DNA from: Okeania sp. SIO1I7
GTDB lineage: Bacteria > Cyanobacteriota > Cyanobacteriia > Cyanobacteriales > Microcoleaceae
DNA: 64,000 nucleotides
Assembly: GCA_010672585.1 (NCBI GenBank)
Contig: JAAHGF010000019.1
Span: forward strand, 35,473 to 99,472
Reading direction: 5' to 3'
The position numbers and the translations under genes are program-made. Numbering within the stretch: the first letter of the stretch is position 1; each line of letters begins with the position of its first letter. The notes below the pieces were generated by a model. The model searched no databases, was not told where the DNA came from, and worked only from the letters and a program-made list of their open reading frames with translations. Positions 8,229 to 16,868 of this stretch are shown piece after piece.

Positions 8229-9977
8229 TTACCGACAATTATATAGTTCATAACTATAATTAACTTTGGGTAAATTATCGGGATTCTCCCAACAGTTTAA
8301 TTTCTCTAAATCATTTTTATTTACTTCTAAATTCACTGCCCATAAATCTAGAGGTCTGGCCTTTTCTTTCAAGATTTTAGCAATTGTTGAATCTGGTAAT
8401 AATGCTGAATTTTCTTGTTTTTTTGCCAGAATAAATTCTAATGTTTCTGTTGGTAAATTAGTCTGTTTTTCCCAACGTTTAAAATATAAACCAATAGCCA
8501 TTAAAGCACGAATTTCTGAGTGAGTTTTATAACTCATGGCAATCAATATTGGGGCTTGAGATTTTGTTTGAATGACTTGGGCTAATAAGTCGGCTCGTCG
8601 TGATTTTTGATAGGCATAATTTGTGACTACACTTAAGGCTCCACACAATCCCATTATTAATATTATGACTACAACTTTTTTGCCTGTTGCTCTGAAAAAA
8701 TTGGGAATATTTTTAAACAGTTTGTTTCTTGTTTTTTTCTCGTCAATATTATTTTGCCAACAATTAGCCATACTTGACCCCAACAATAATAAAACTACAG
8801 GGAAATAAACAAAGCCATAACGAGCAACCAAAGATATATCTTTTCCTAAACCGTAAATTACAAATAAAAATAGTAGGATAGCAAACCCTAAAAATGCTCC
8901 TAATATTTGAAGAGAAAGACCTGTTGATGGAGAAGCGATCGCTACTTTCCATCCCCCCCATAAACTAGGAAAAATCCAGACTAAAACTAACAACATTATC
9001 ACGCCAGAAAGGATGCTAATAAAAGTACTTGTTCCCTCCACTGGCAACATAAATATCATTGTTATTCCCCATACAAATAAACGCAAGATAGGTTGCCAGA
9101 TTTCATCTAGGTCATAACTGGTATCGATCCAACTCGTCAAGTCATTGCCCGAAATACCTATCACTGCTGGCAACCACACCAAACAACCGACCAAACTCCC
9201 CAACCCAACAATATAAATGTGACACCAATAACGTTGAGAAAATTGTTTGATATCTCTGAGCAAAAACCAACCCATAACTAAGCCTTCCGCAGCGAGAGTC
9301 AATGCAAAAAAATAGTGGGTGGCAATGCCTAAACTATTAATTATTATCCAGAAACATCCTAACCATAAAGGTAATTTTTTTTGCTGTTGAATACAACGTA
9401 TTGCTTGGATGAGAAAAGCTAGAGAAATGATTATCCAGAGAATAGTTAGGGTATAATGACGAGCTTCTTGGGCAACATAAATGCCGTAGGGAGAAAGCGC
9501 CATCAGTGCAGCAGCTATTTGTCCCACTATCTGAGAGCGAAAGGCAAAACAACCAAGGGCAAATATTGCCGGAATAGCTAATACACCAAACAAAGCACTG
9601 AGCGATCGCCCTACTGCTAATGATACTATTTCTCCATCTGGGGTAAATATTTTTAGCCAAAAATGAGTCAGCAGAAAGTATAGAGGGGGATGAGTGCTTT
9701 CGGTCATGAGGTTGTGAATGACGTCGCTGTAGGGAATTGTTGCGTCGAAGCGCAGGGGTGAGAGGAGTTGTTGCCAAGTGATGACTTTATCTAGGGGGAT
9801 GTCAAGAAAATTATGACCGAGACTGTAACCTAAAGTGGATATTTCTATGGAGTCAGCGGGTTTGTTTGCCCAAAAATTGTAGCGGAGAATAGTACCTATT
9901 AAAATTGAGATGCTTAGTAGGAAATAGTTGAATTTATTTGTTTTTAGAGTTTTTATGGTGTTAATTATAATTGCCAA
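8229..9977 (-). CDS. GT39-type membrane glycosyltransferase (ArnT/PMT superfamily)
   Basis: 582 aa with about ten membrane helices and a large first outside loop holding the acidic motif (STHPPLYFLLTHFW, preceded by D and E residues), as in lipid-linked-sugar glycosyltransferases of the PMT/ArnT/GT39 group. It likely moves a sugar from a polyprenyl carrier onto a surface target. Start is TTG at 9977 with AAAAGG eight bases upstream; no ATG occurs until well inside the first conserved region. The C-terminus is altered: it now ends YELYNCR, while the outer 104-bp copy would give YELYRSFLVS, so the original tail was probably displaced by the family F insertion. Function should survive, since the change is after the last conserved part. 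Confidence 0.8.
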   Translation of the reverse strand: MAIIINTIKTLKTNKFNYFLLSISILIGTILRYNFWANKPADSIEISTLGYSLGHNFLDIPLDKVITWQQLLSPLRFDATIPYSDVIHNLMTESTHPPLYFLLTHFWLKIFTPDGEIVSLAVGRSLSALFGVLAIPAIFALGCFAFRSQIVGQIAAALMALSPYGIYVAQEARHYTLTILWIIISLAFLIQAIRCIQQQKKLPLWLGCFWIIINSLGIATHYFFALTLAAEGLVMGWFLLRDIKQFSQRYWCHIYIVGLGSLVGCLVWLPAVIGISGNDLTSWIDTSYDLDEIWQPILRLFVWGITMIFMLPVEGTSTFISILSGVIMLLVLVWIFPSLWGGWKVAIASPSTGLSLQILGAFLGFAILLFLFVIYGLGKDISLVARYGFVYFPVVLLLLGSSMANCWQNNIDEKKTRNKLFKNIPNFFRATGKKVVVIILIMGLCGALSVVTNYAYQKSRRADLLAQVIQTKSQAPILIAMSYKTHSEIRALMAIGLYFKRWEKQTNLPTETLEFILAKKQENSALLPDSTIAKILKEKARPLDLWAVNLEVNKNDLEKLNCWENPDNLPKVNYSYELYNCR

Positions 9978-10110
9978 TTTAATTACCTTTTAATCTCGTA
10001 AGGGCGTTAACGATAGTTATGCGAAGCAAACGGCCGTTCGCCCCTACAGGGTTTTGATATGACGTTTAATTATACAATATATTCTGTATTATCTTATATT
10101 AGCGATCACT

Positions 10111-10332
10111 CTAACCATTATCTCGCGCCACTCTCTCCTGAATTGCCTGTTCCATAATACGAATATTTTCTGGAATTGGTACACCTTCTTCAGTACAAAC
10201 AGGAGGATATCGTTTAACTTCCATTCCTGGTGGAATACGAAATAGCAATCGAATTGCTTCGATATCGTCTCGGTGTTCTAAAACGTAAGCTTTTAATTCA
10301 GCTTTAGTCATTTCTTCAAAATTAGGTTTCAT
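10111..10332 (-). CDS. DUF6887 family small protein
   Basis: 73 aa starting MKPNFEEMTKAELKAYVLEH, then RDDIEAIRLLF and VCTEEGVPIPENIRI. This matches the short cyanobacterial DUF6887 family. The ATG at 10332 overlaps the TGA of the upstream DUF6888 gene as ATGA, so translation is coupled; this decides the start over the upstream codon at 10344. The two families usually occur as a pair. Function is unknown; the size and tight pairing suggest a two-component small module, possibly toxin-antitoxin-like, which is inference only. Confidence 0.75.
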   Translation of the reverse strand: MKPNFEEMTKAELKAYVLEHRDDIEAIRLLFRIPPGMEVKRYPPVCTEEGVPIPENIRIMEQAIQERVARDNG

Positions 10333-10526
10333 AAAAAATACCATTCTCCACTCGGAGGAATCATAATTTGGATATCGTCACCTGCCAGAATAAAGACATT
10401 TCCCAATTTTTCATCAAAACGAAATAGGTGAATATCTTTGTAACTGTTAGACAACATTTGACAAACTCTCAGGCACGCTTGGGCTTGTTTATTAGTTGGG
10501 TTAATTGGTTTATCCTCACTCAACAT
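10329..10526 (-). CDS. DUF6888 family small protein
   Basis: 65 aa: NKQAQACLRVCQMLSNSYKD, then LFRFDEKLGNVFILAG and a conserved end IQIMIPPSGEWYFL. This pattern matches DUF6888, which precedes DUF6887 in many cyanobacteria. It is the first gene of the pair; its stop overlaps the next start (ATGA). No catalytic motif is evident. Confidence 0.75.
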   Translation of the reverse strand: MLSEDKPINPTNKQAQACLRVCQMLSNSYKDIHLFRFDEKLGNVFILAGDDIQIMIPPSGEWYFL

Positions 10527-10614
10527 TTAATTAATTCTAGCTAGGTTGTGCCACAAAACCCAATACTAGCTCAACAAATTTTATTCTAGCTTAGAAATTA
10601 CATTTGTAGATAAC

Positions 10615-10705
10615 CAGGACTTACGCAGTACTGCTACATAGAGCGTATAACTTGGTCATTATTGCTGATGTAACTACTATAATTAGTGCCGTTGCGTAAG
10701 TCCTG
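10615..10705. mobile_element. MITE family C, copy 1, with 5-bp target duplication
   Basis: 91 bp with 13-bp inverted ends CAGGACTTACGCA / TGCGTAAGTCCTG. It is flanked by the direct repeat ATAAC (10610-10614 and 10706-10710), so it is a clear transposition product. It has no coding capacity and needs a transposase in trans. Copy 2 is at 34764-34858; a lone end is near 6752. Confidence 0.9.
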
Positions 10706-10725
10706 ATAACAACAGTAATAAAGCA

Positions 10726-10827
10726 TCAATCAAAACCCCAGGAACATCTCACTCTCGTTGCATTTCCCAAACGTTGAGCTGATTCGACAATACTTTCTGG
10801 TAAATTGAGTGTGATTTCAACTGTCAT
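10726..10827 (-). pseudogene. Fragment of an antitoxin-like gene
   Basis: A 33-codon frame starting ATG at 10827: MTVEITLNLPESIVESAQRL then GNATRV, followed by RCSWGFD and a stop. The first 25 residues look like the start of the short ribbon-helix-helix-like antitoxins common in cyanobacteria; the sequence then leaves the family. The rest of the gene and any toxin are missing. MITE C copy 1 lies 20 bp further on. A dead remnant is most likely. Confidence 0.5.
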
Positions 10828-10951
10828 TTTTGATTTTTAAGGTAATTGATAATGTTGGGTTTCGTTGTATCGCTATACATAGGATTTGCTGAAAAAGTCT
10901 TTTGGTAAGCAAAGGAAAAATATCCTAATCTAAATTAATGAATTAAAAAGA

Positions 10952-13771
10952 TTATACTAAGTATGCTGCTAGCTTACCCACCCATTTCACGATAGATTTT
11001 GTAGCTTCTTTATTTTTTGACAAATAATTAATCACGTTTATTACTTGTTCTGCTTGTTGACGACTCATAAAATAGAGAAATAGTTTCTCTCTATGTTTAA
11101 ATGTTTCTGCATTATAATTTTCAATTTCTCTAATTACCCACCACTCCATTATTGCCGAAGTAAATGAATAGTTTGTGTTTTCTACAGTTCGTTTAATCAC
11201 ACATCGTTCTTCTAAATCCATTAATTCTCGTTCTTTATGATTGAAAACAACACTAATGTCACTCAAATCATAGCGTATTTTTTGTACGCGATCTTTCAAA
11301 TTATACAGTGCTATTAACATTAATAACTCTTGCTCTAATGGATTAGCAAGTTGCCATGTATCTTGAAAAAAATGTTTTGTTGCTGCAAAAAAATCTCTAG
11401 CAAATACCTCAGCACTAATAGTTTCTCCAGAGCGTATTGTGTTGTACAAAATAAACCCGGCATTTTGCAGTAAAGCTGGATTTCCACCTGCAATTTCTTC
11501 AATTCCCTCTCGTATTTCTCCTGTCATTGACATTCCACTAAGCAACATCCCTATTTCCTTGTCATTAAGTGGCGTTAATCGTTGAAATCCAAAATGATTG
11601 TACCAAGGAGATCCATCTGTTGTAAGACTAAAACCTTTTTCATTCAGGCGTCGCAATGAAGTCACAATCATTGAGAGGTACTTTCTTTCTTCCGAGTGAT
11701 GCGCCAAATTACGACATTCAGTCAAAAACACTTCTATATCAGTTTCAGTATACTGAGAGTGGGAGTTAAGAGTAGCATCATAATCATCTAAAAGTAGCAC
11801 TAAAAATTTATTTTGCTGACCTAATTTTTTCAAAATATAGCGCAGGTGATCTTTGGTTGATTTAGGCTTTTTTAGTAATTCTAGAATTATATTTTGTAAG
11901 ACAGAATCATCTTCAGTTTTTTCTCTAATTAAGTAAATAATCCTGCGCCAAAAACTAGCAGCCATGAAAGGCGTAATTTCTAGACAATTTAGATAAACAA
12001 TTACCGCTGTAGATGGATCTATATCTTGTGAGTGCCAAACTTGCTCAGATGTCAGCAGGTTAAGGAAAGAAGTCTTTCCCATACCAGGGGCACCCCAAAT
12101 AGCCAAATTACTGCGATTGTATATTTGGTCAAACGCGGTTGCGATTAGATTTTCCCGCCCCACAAAACGTTCTGGGGCAACTGGCTGACCAATAGTGAAA
12201 GGATTTCTCTCTATCTTTCTCTTTGGAGGTTGCTTAATTTCTATCAATCTTTCCTGTGCTAATGTGTTGTCAGGATCGAGATTTAATACTTTTTCAAACT
12301 GTTCCTTAGCTATTTCCCACTTTCTTTGCTCCATCAACTTTTGCCCGTAACCTAAAAGCGATTCCACTAACCCATCCTCAGCCAGGATTGGATTAACTTG
12401 ATATCCTCGTTGGTAAAATTCGATTGCCTTGCCAAAGTCTTCAAGCACCAGATATGCTTCTGCCAAATCAAATAAAACCTTGAAATGGTTGGGGTTGATT
12501 TCCAAAACCTGCTCGTAAATAGCAATGACACTCGTCAGCGTAACTAATGTTTGTCGCAACTCTGTCGCTAATTTATAAATATGACTAGCTTCTGAACTCA
12601 GATTCTCCAGTTCCTGTACTTCTCCTCTCAGAGAATATCGTTTCAATAGCCAACGACGAACTAATTCAATTTTTAGTCTATATCTAGGAACCTTCTCCAA
12701 AGGTAACTCTGAACTCTCTAGCGTATCTAAGACACCCCATTCAACTAATCGATCTGCTGCTTGAAACAGAGATTCTGTAGGCACAACTCCATACTCTTTC
12801 AACAGTGTCAATGGTTCCTTCACAACTTGAGTAGGTTTCATAGCTGCTATCCTTTGAGCTTCTGCTACTGCTGAGAATATCACTCGCTCCGGTACTGGCA
12901 GTCTATCCCGAAACCATGTTAACCCACCTTCAGCACTTTTAATTGCTCTATCTACAACAATATTATTCACATTTGCGCTCCTCACCTGCCAATTATTTTC
13001 TGCTTCTACCTGCTGGAAAACTTGAAAACAGATTACTTGTGTAAAATAGGGATGACCTGCGGAAAGTTCTAATATGGCTGCGATCGCATCCTCTCCATAT
13101 TCCAGCACTCCCTCAGCAGGTTTGGCAATCAACTGGGCAGCACTTTTGTCATCTAACAAACCAATTTCTTGATTTGGCGCTCTCCGAAATAAATTGAGTA
13201 GGTTCTTCATATCATCCAGTCGCCTTCCTACAACTGGAATAATGAAAAGTTGCTGATGATTTGAAATAATAGACCCTAAGTAGGGAAAAAAATCTTCTAT
13301 TGCTGATGTCGGATTATCATTGCTCAAGACATCAAATTCATCCAGTAACAAAACTAAATTTCGATCGCCTAAATTTTCAAATACTTGAGGTAAAAATTTT
13401 TCAGAAAAAATCTCACTATTTGCTTCTAAATCTGTCTTTAAAGGTGGCTTTATATTATCTTGTTTTAGCTCAACCTTTCTAATTATTTCTGTAGCTAAAT
13501 TTTCCAATACTTCTGCAAGAGTTAACCTAGCTTTATCTTGAAGATCGAAGTAAACAAAAACAAACTTATCTCCTCCCACAAAATTAGGAATTTGATATAA
13601 AACAGATGACTTACCTATTCTACGTTGACCATGTAACAAGATAACATCTTCATTATTGTTCAAGTTAGCATCTATAAAGTTAAACAGATTGTCTCTACCA
13701 AAAAATAATTCCTTTTCATAAATTGGACGACCAATGATATAGGGATTTTTTCGATTAGTTGAAGATATCAT
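10952..13771 (-). CDS. Double NTPase with central TPR (STAND-like AAA ATPase fusion)
   Basis: 939 aa with two AAA-type ATPase modules. Module 1 (about 10-385): Walker A GQRRIGKSS at 48 and Walker B LVLLLDEFD at 139. Then TPR-like helices at about 395-515. Module 2 (about 521-939): entry motif NPFTIGQPVAPERFVGRE, Walker A GAPGMGKTS at 560 and Walker B LVLLLDDYD. The architecture suits a STAND-type switch that binds partners through TPRs, perhaps signalling or defence; no effector domain is seen. The neighbouring gene (14080-15366) is a decayed paralogue of module 2, so the locus has undergone duplication. ATG at 13771; no clear ribosome site. Confidence 0.75.
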   Translation of the reverse strand: MISSTNRKNPYIIGRPIYEKELFFGRDNLFNFIDANLNNNEDVILLHGQRRIGKSSVLYQIPNFVGGDKFVFVYFDLQDKARLTLAEVLENLATEIIRKVELKQDNIKPPLKTDLEANSEIFSEKFLPQVFENLGDRNLVLLLDEFDVLSNDNPTSAIEDFFPYLGSIISNHQQLFIIPVVGRRLDDMKNLLNLFRRAPNQEIGLLDDKSAAQLIAKPAEGVLEYGEDAIAAILELSAGHPYFTQVICFQVFQQVEAENNWQVRSANVNNIVVDRAIKSAEGGLTWFRDRLPVPERVIFSAVAEAQRIAAMKPTQVVKEPLTLLKEYGVVPTESLFQAADRLVEWGVLDTLESSELPLEKVPRYRLKIELVRRWLLKRYSLRGEVQELENLSSEASHIYKLATELRQTLVTLTSVIAIYEQVLEINPNHFKVLFDLAEAYLVLEDFGKAIEFYQRGYQVNPILAEDGLVESLLGYGQKLMEQRKWEIAKEQFEKVLNLDPDNTLAQERLIEIKQPPKRKIERNPFTIGQPVAPERFVGRENLIATAFDQIYNRSNLAIWGAPGMGKTSFLNLLTSEQVWHSQDIDPSTAVIVYLNCLEITPFMAASFWRRIIYLIREKTEDDSVLQNIILELLKKPKSTKDHLRYILKKLGQQNKFLVLLLDDYDATLNSHSQYTETDIEVFLTECRNLAHHSEERKYLSMIVTSLRRLNEKGFSLTTDGSPWYNHFGFQRLTPLNDKEIGMLLSGMSMTGEIREGIEEIAGGNPALLQNAGFILYNTIRSGETISAEVFARDFFAATKHFFQDTWQLANPLEQELLMLIALYNLKDRVQKIRYDLSDISVVFNHKERELMDLEERCVIKRTVENTNYSFTSAIMEWWVIREIENYNAETFKHREKLFLYFMSRQQAEQVINVINYLSKNKEATKSIVKWVGKLAAYLV

Positions 13772-13876
13772 ATTAATTTTAAACTAGCTTGTTAGACCGA
13801 CACAATTAAAATGGTGCGTTACCACGGGTTGTTAAATGCCTTTCATAGTCTAAATCTTAGCCGTCTAACGCACCCT

Positions 13877-14031
13877 AATGGACTGTTTGAGCTAAAACTG
13901 TGCATTAGGGTAGGGACGTTGCATGTAACGTCCGTACGGGAGTAGGGGAGTAGGGGAGAAAGATTGTTGTTGGGTTTCGGTCCCTCAACCCAACCTACAT
14001 CTATTGCATCATTTCAGATGAAACAGTCCAC
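13877..14031. mobile_element. MITE-like element (ends TGGACTGTTT / AAACAGTCCA) with REP palindrome inside
   Basis: Inverted ends TGGACTGTTT and AAACAGTCCA enclose about 155 bp. Inside are a hairpin GGACGTTGCATGTAACGTCC and a REP-type palindrome TGTTGGGTTTCG...CAACCCAACCTAC at 13967-13997. The same palindrome appears twice next to the RAYT remnant at 21351. Confidence 0.6.
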
Positions 14032-14079
14032 TACAAAATTTTGCTGCAAGATTTTCACCATTTACCCTGTAACCATTGA

Positions 14080-15366
14080 CTAAAAAACAGCCTGTAAAAC
14101 GTTTACTAGCCTAGGAATCCATTTTATTACAGGTGCTACATCATCTCTATTTTCCCACAAAAATCCAATCACTTTTTTAACCCTCTCTAATTGCTTCTTA
14201 CTCATCAGATTGAGAAATATTTTCTTACGCTTTTCAAGTTCTTCATCATTACTATTCTTAATTTCCTGAATTACCCACCATTCCATCAAAGATGAAGCAA
14301 AAGAGTAAGTTGTTTTCTTTTCAGTTTTATTAAAGATAATTATGCCACGTTCCTCTAAATCATTTAATTTTTGCTCTTTTTGGCTAAAAATTATATCAAT
14401 ATTACCCAAGTCATAACGCTTCTTTGTTTCTGGCAAACGACCTTTTAAACGAGATAAAGCAATAAGTATTAAAATAGCTTGTTCTTCTTCAGTTGAAAGC
14501 TGCCATATTTTCTGAAAAAAATGTCTCGTTGCTGTTAAAAAATCTTTAGTAAATGTCTCAACATCAGAGGGTTTCTGAGACTGTAATTTATTGTACAAAA
14601 TAAATCCTGCATTTTGTAACAAAGTAGGGTTACTGCCAGCTACTTCTTGAATCCCATCGCGTAACTCAGGTGTCATTGGCAGTCCACTTAAAATATTTAT
14701 CACTTCCTGCTCCGTAAATCGCTCCAGTGGTAAAAAGAAATAATGATTAAACCAAGGAGATTTTTCTGGTGTTAGAGTAGGACCTATTTCATCTAAACGT
14801 CGCAATGAGGTAACAATCATTGACATATTTTGCCCCCCTGAATCATTTGCTAAATTACGGCATTCACTTAAAAAAATCTCTACATTTTTTGCTTTATATT
14901 TAGAGTTTTAACGCATAACAATATGATAATCATCTACCAGCAAAACTAAGTGTTTATTTTGTTCTCCTATCAGTCTTAATACTTGGCTAAAATCATCTTT
15001 ATTTACTTCTGGTTTAGCCAAAAATGTATTAATTTCTGAATAGAAAGAGGTATCTTTTTTAATTTTTTCAGCCAGTAAACTTAGAATTTCTCGCCAAAAT
15101 TTAGAAGGTAGGAAAGGTTCGATATTTACACAACTGAAATCAACAATAATAAATTCAGATGGATCGAACCCACGTTTCTGCCAAACTTCAGGAGACTTTA
15201 AATACTCTAGCAAAGAAGATTTGCCCATACCTGGACTTCCCCAAATTGCCACATGACCACGATTAGCTATTTGATCAAAAGTGCTATTAATTTCATACTC
15301 GTGCCCTACAAAACGTTCTGGGGGAACTGGTTGACCTACAGTAAAAGGATTTTTCGGATTTATCAT
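14080..15366 (-). pseudogene. Single-module NTPase, paralogue of 10952-13771 C-half, with internal TAA
   Basis: 429 codons in one frame, broken by a single TAA at 14908-14910. Before the stop: MINPKNPFTVGQPVPPERFV, Walker A GSPGMGKSS and Walker B LVLLVDDYH. After it, in the same frame, NSKYKAKNVEIFLSECRNLA continues into the same C-terminal region as module 2 of the 939-aa protein (SMIVTSLRRL and onward). Aligning both around the stop (DDYDATLNSHSQY versus DDYHIVMR-stop-NSKY) shows the same length, so it is a point nonsense change and not an indel. Probably a recent pseudogene. Confidence 0.8.
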
Positions 15367-15600
15367 TATATTTTGACTTGAATAATTTAGGAAGAAAGGA
15401 TTGACAGATAATAGTTCTGCTATTTTAGTTATTATAACTTTATAGGTAGGTTTAATTGATAGTGTATTAATAAAGTGTGGGAATGATTAAGAGGAAGTAA
15501 AGAAGTAAAATAGTTAAAAAATCCTTAAATTTGTGTAAAATAAAACTATCCTTAGTGAGAAAAATGAACAAACGACGATCAAAATAAAAAGTTGAAAAAT

Positions 15601-15975
15601 ATGACCAATGAAGGAGAAAAAATTAGTGCCATTCAAATCCAACAAATTCAAGCGATCGCCAAACAATACGACATAGGAACTTGCTCGCAATGTGCTGCTG
15701 CTATTAAATCATATTTAAAATCTCAGAACATTCAAGGCAGACATATTAGAGTTGAGACTTTTTCTCCATACGGATTACAAGGAATTATCTATGATGATGG
15801 CACAAATCAACAAATTGCCACCAATGGATTCCACGAAGGAATTGCAATTAATATAGGAGTAGAAAAAGTTTTTGATAATATTTACAATCAAGGAAAACCA
15901 ATAGACCAATGGTTCCAAGATTTAGTTGTTATTCCTGGCAATCAACTGAATTTAATTAACAAAGAACAATTTTAG
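15601..15975 (+). CDS. Papain-fold toxin domain protein (Tox-PL-2-like)
   Basis: 124 aa. An N-terminal helix (ISAIQIQQIQAIAKQYDIG) leads to the nucleophile region GTCSQCAAAIKSYL, with a central YGLQGIIYDDG strand and a NGFHEGIAI motif supplying the catalytic His. This matches the small papain-like fold toxins (Tox-PL-2) found in cyanobacteria, usually as the C-terminal part of polymorphic toxins; here it is free-standing. The reading start could be TTG 15592 or ATG 15601; I prefer ATG. The gene 22 bp downstream on the same strand is the likely immunity gene. Confidence 0.65.
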   Translation: MTNEGEKISAIQIQQIQAIAKQYDIGTCSQCAAAIKSYLKSQNIQGRHIRVETFSPYGLQGIIYDDGTNQQIATNGFHEGIAINIGVEKVFDNIYNQGKPIDQWFQDLVVIPGNQLNLINKEQF

Positions 15976-15997
15976 TAAAAACACAATAACAGTTACT

Positions 15998-16336
15998 ATG
16001 CTTAATTTTTCTGACCTTTTACCCGAAATAAAAAAAAGACCAACTCTCTATTTAAGTAGGTACTCAATCTTTGATTTTCAGTCTTTCTATTACGGTTACG
16101 ATCTAGCAAGAAATCAACTAGGATTACCCAGATCGGAAAAAGACCAACAATTTGAAGAGTTTTTGTTATGGTTACGGGAGAGATATAAAATAGAAACAAC
16201 TCAATCATGGGCAAGTCTAATCCTGTTTCATTCTGTAGATGAAAGAGACGCTTTACAACGCTTGTTTGATTTATGGGAAGAATTTAAAAATAGTAATGAA
16301 AGTTACGTTAAATCAGTAATAATGAACAAGGCATAA
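15998..16336 (+). CDS. Putative immunity protein paired with the papain-fold toxin
   Basis: 112 aa, mostly helical: MLNFSDLLPEIKKRPTLYLS, a FQSFYYGYDLARNQLGLP segment, then a WLRERYKIETTQSWASLILF block and an acidic Asp/Glu-rich helix (ERDALQRLFDLWEEF). I recognise this layout from short cyanobacterial proteins next to such toxins, but not a named function. It starts 22 bp after the toxin stop on the same strand, so co-transcription is likely. Immunity is inferred from context. Confidence 0.6.
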   Translation: MLNFSDLLPEIKKRPTLYLSRYSIFDFQSFYYGYDLARNQLGLPRSEKDQQFEEFLLWLRERYKIETTQSWASLILFHSVDERDALQRLFDLWEEFKNSNESYVKSVIMNKA

Positions 16337-16370
16337 CTGCTAAGTCATAAATTTTCATCTTCCCTTGTAT

Positions 16371-16483
16371 AAATACAGCAGATTCCAAGTACATGAAGTA
16401 CAGATATTAACAATTAAATGAATGCAAGTGCGGGCATCTTGCCCGCGATGGATATACCTCACAAAGTGGAATCCGCTGTATTT
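16371..16483. mobile_element. MITE family G, inserted into the antitoxin gene 3-prime end
   Basis: 113 bp with 17-bp ends AAATACAGCAGATTCCA / TGGAATCCGCTGTATTT (one mismatch). The centre carries GCGGGCATCTTGCCCGC. Diverged relatives lie at about 45055-45142 and 58450-58510. Its right end supplies the last seven codons and stop of the minus-strand antitoxin gene. Confidence 0.8.
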
Positions 16484-16722
16484 TCCCTACTAATTGCTTC
16501 ATCCGGTAGAGGAGAGATACGAGAATTAAGAGGTGCATTAATGAACTTGAATAATTTGTTTTCCCACTCGTCAATAGACACTTCAGATTGTCGATCGCCT
16601 CGAACATCAATAATTTCTTTTTCTATTAAACTTTCAATATATTTTTCAACTGATAAGTCTTGTAACTTAGCTTTCTCTCTAATCTGAGCTTCAATTTCCG
16701 GTTTTAAATTAATAGTAATCAT
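16459..16722 (-). CDS. Antitoxin-like protein with MITE-derived C-terminus
   Basis: 87 aa. MITINLKPEIEAQIREKAKL plus QDLSVEKYIESLIEKE resembles ribbon-helix-helix-like antitoxin N-termini; the later part (PLPDEAISREN) is the family's typical tail. From residue 81 onward the sequence (TADSTL) comes from the end of the MITE at 16371-16483, so the natural C-terminus is lost. The partner toxin gene, normally just downstream, is absent. It may still repress transcription or be a relic. Confidence 0.6.
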   Translation of the reverse strand: MITINLKPEIEAQIREKAKLQDLSVEKYIESLIEKEIIDVRGDRQSEVSIDEWENKLFKFINAPLNSRISPLPDEAISRENTADSTL

Positions 16723-16868
16723 TATCTTTGATTTACATTGAAAATATTGTTAAAGGCCGAAAAAATTATCACTTATGAAAATAATATAGCAGTCCTAAAA
16801 CATAGCGACAATAATTAGTCTTTTTCCGTTACCCTAATAGTACAGTAACTTTTATAAAAAATTAGGCC

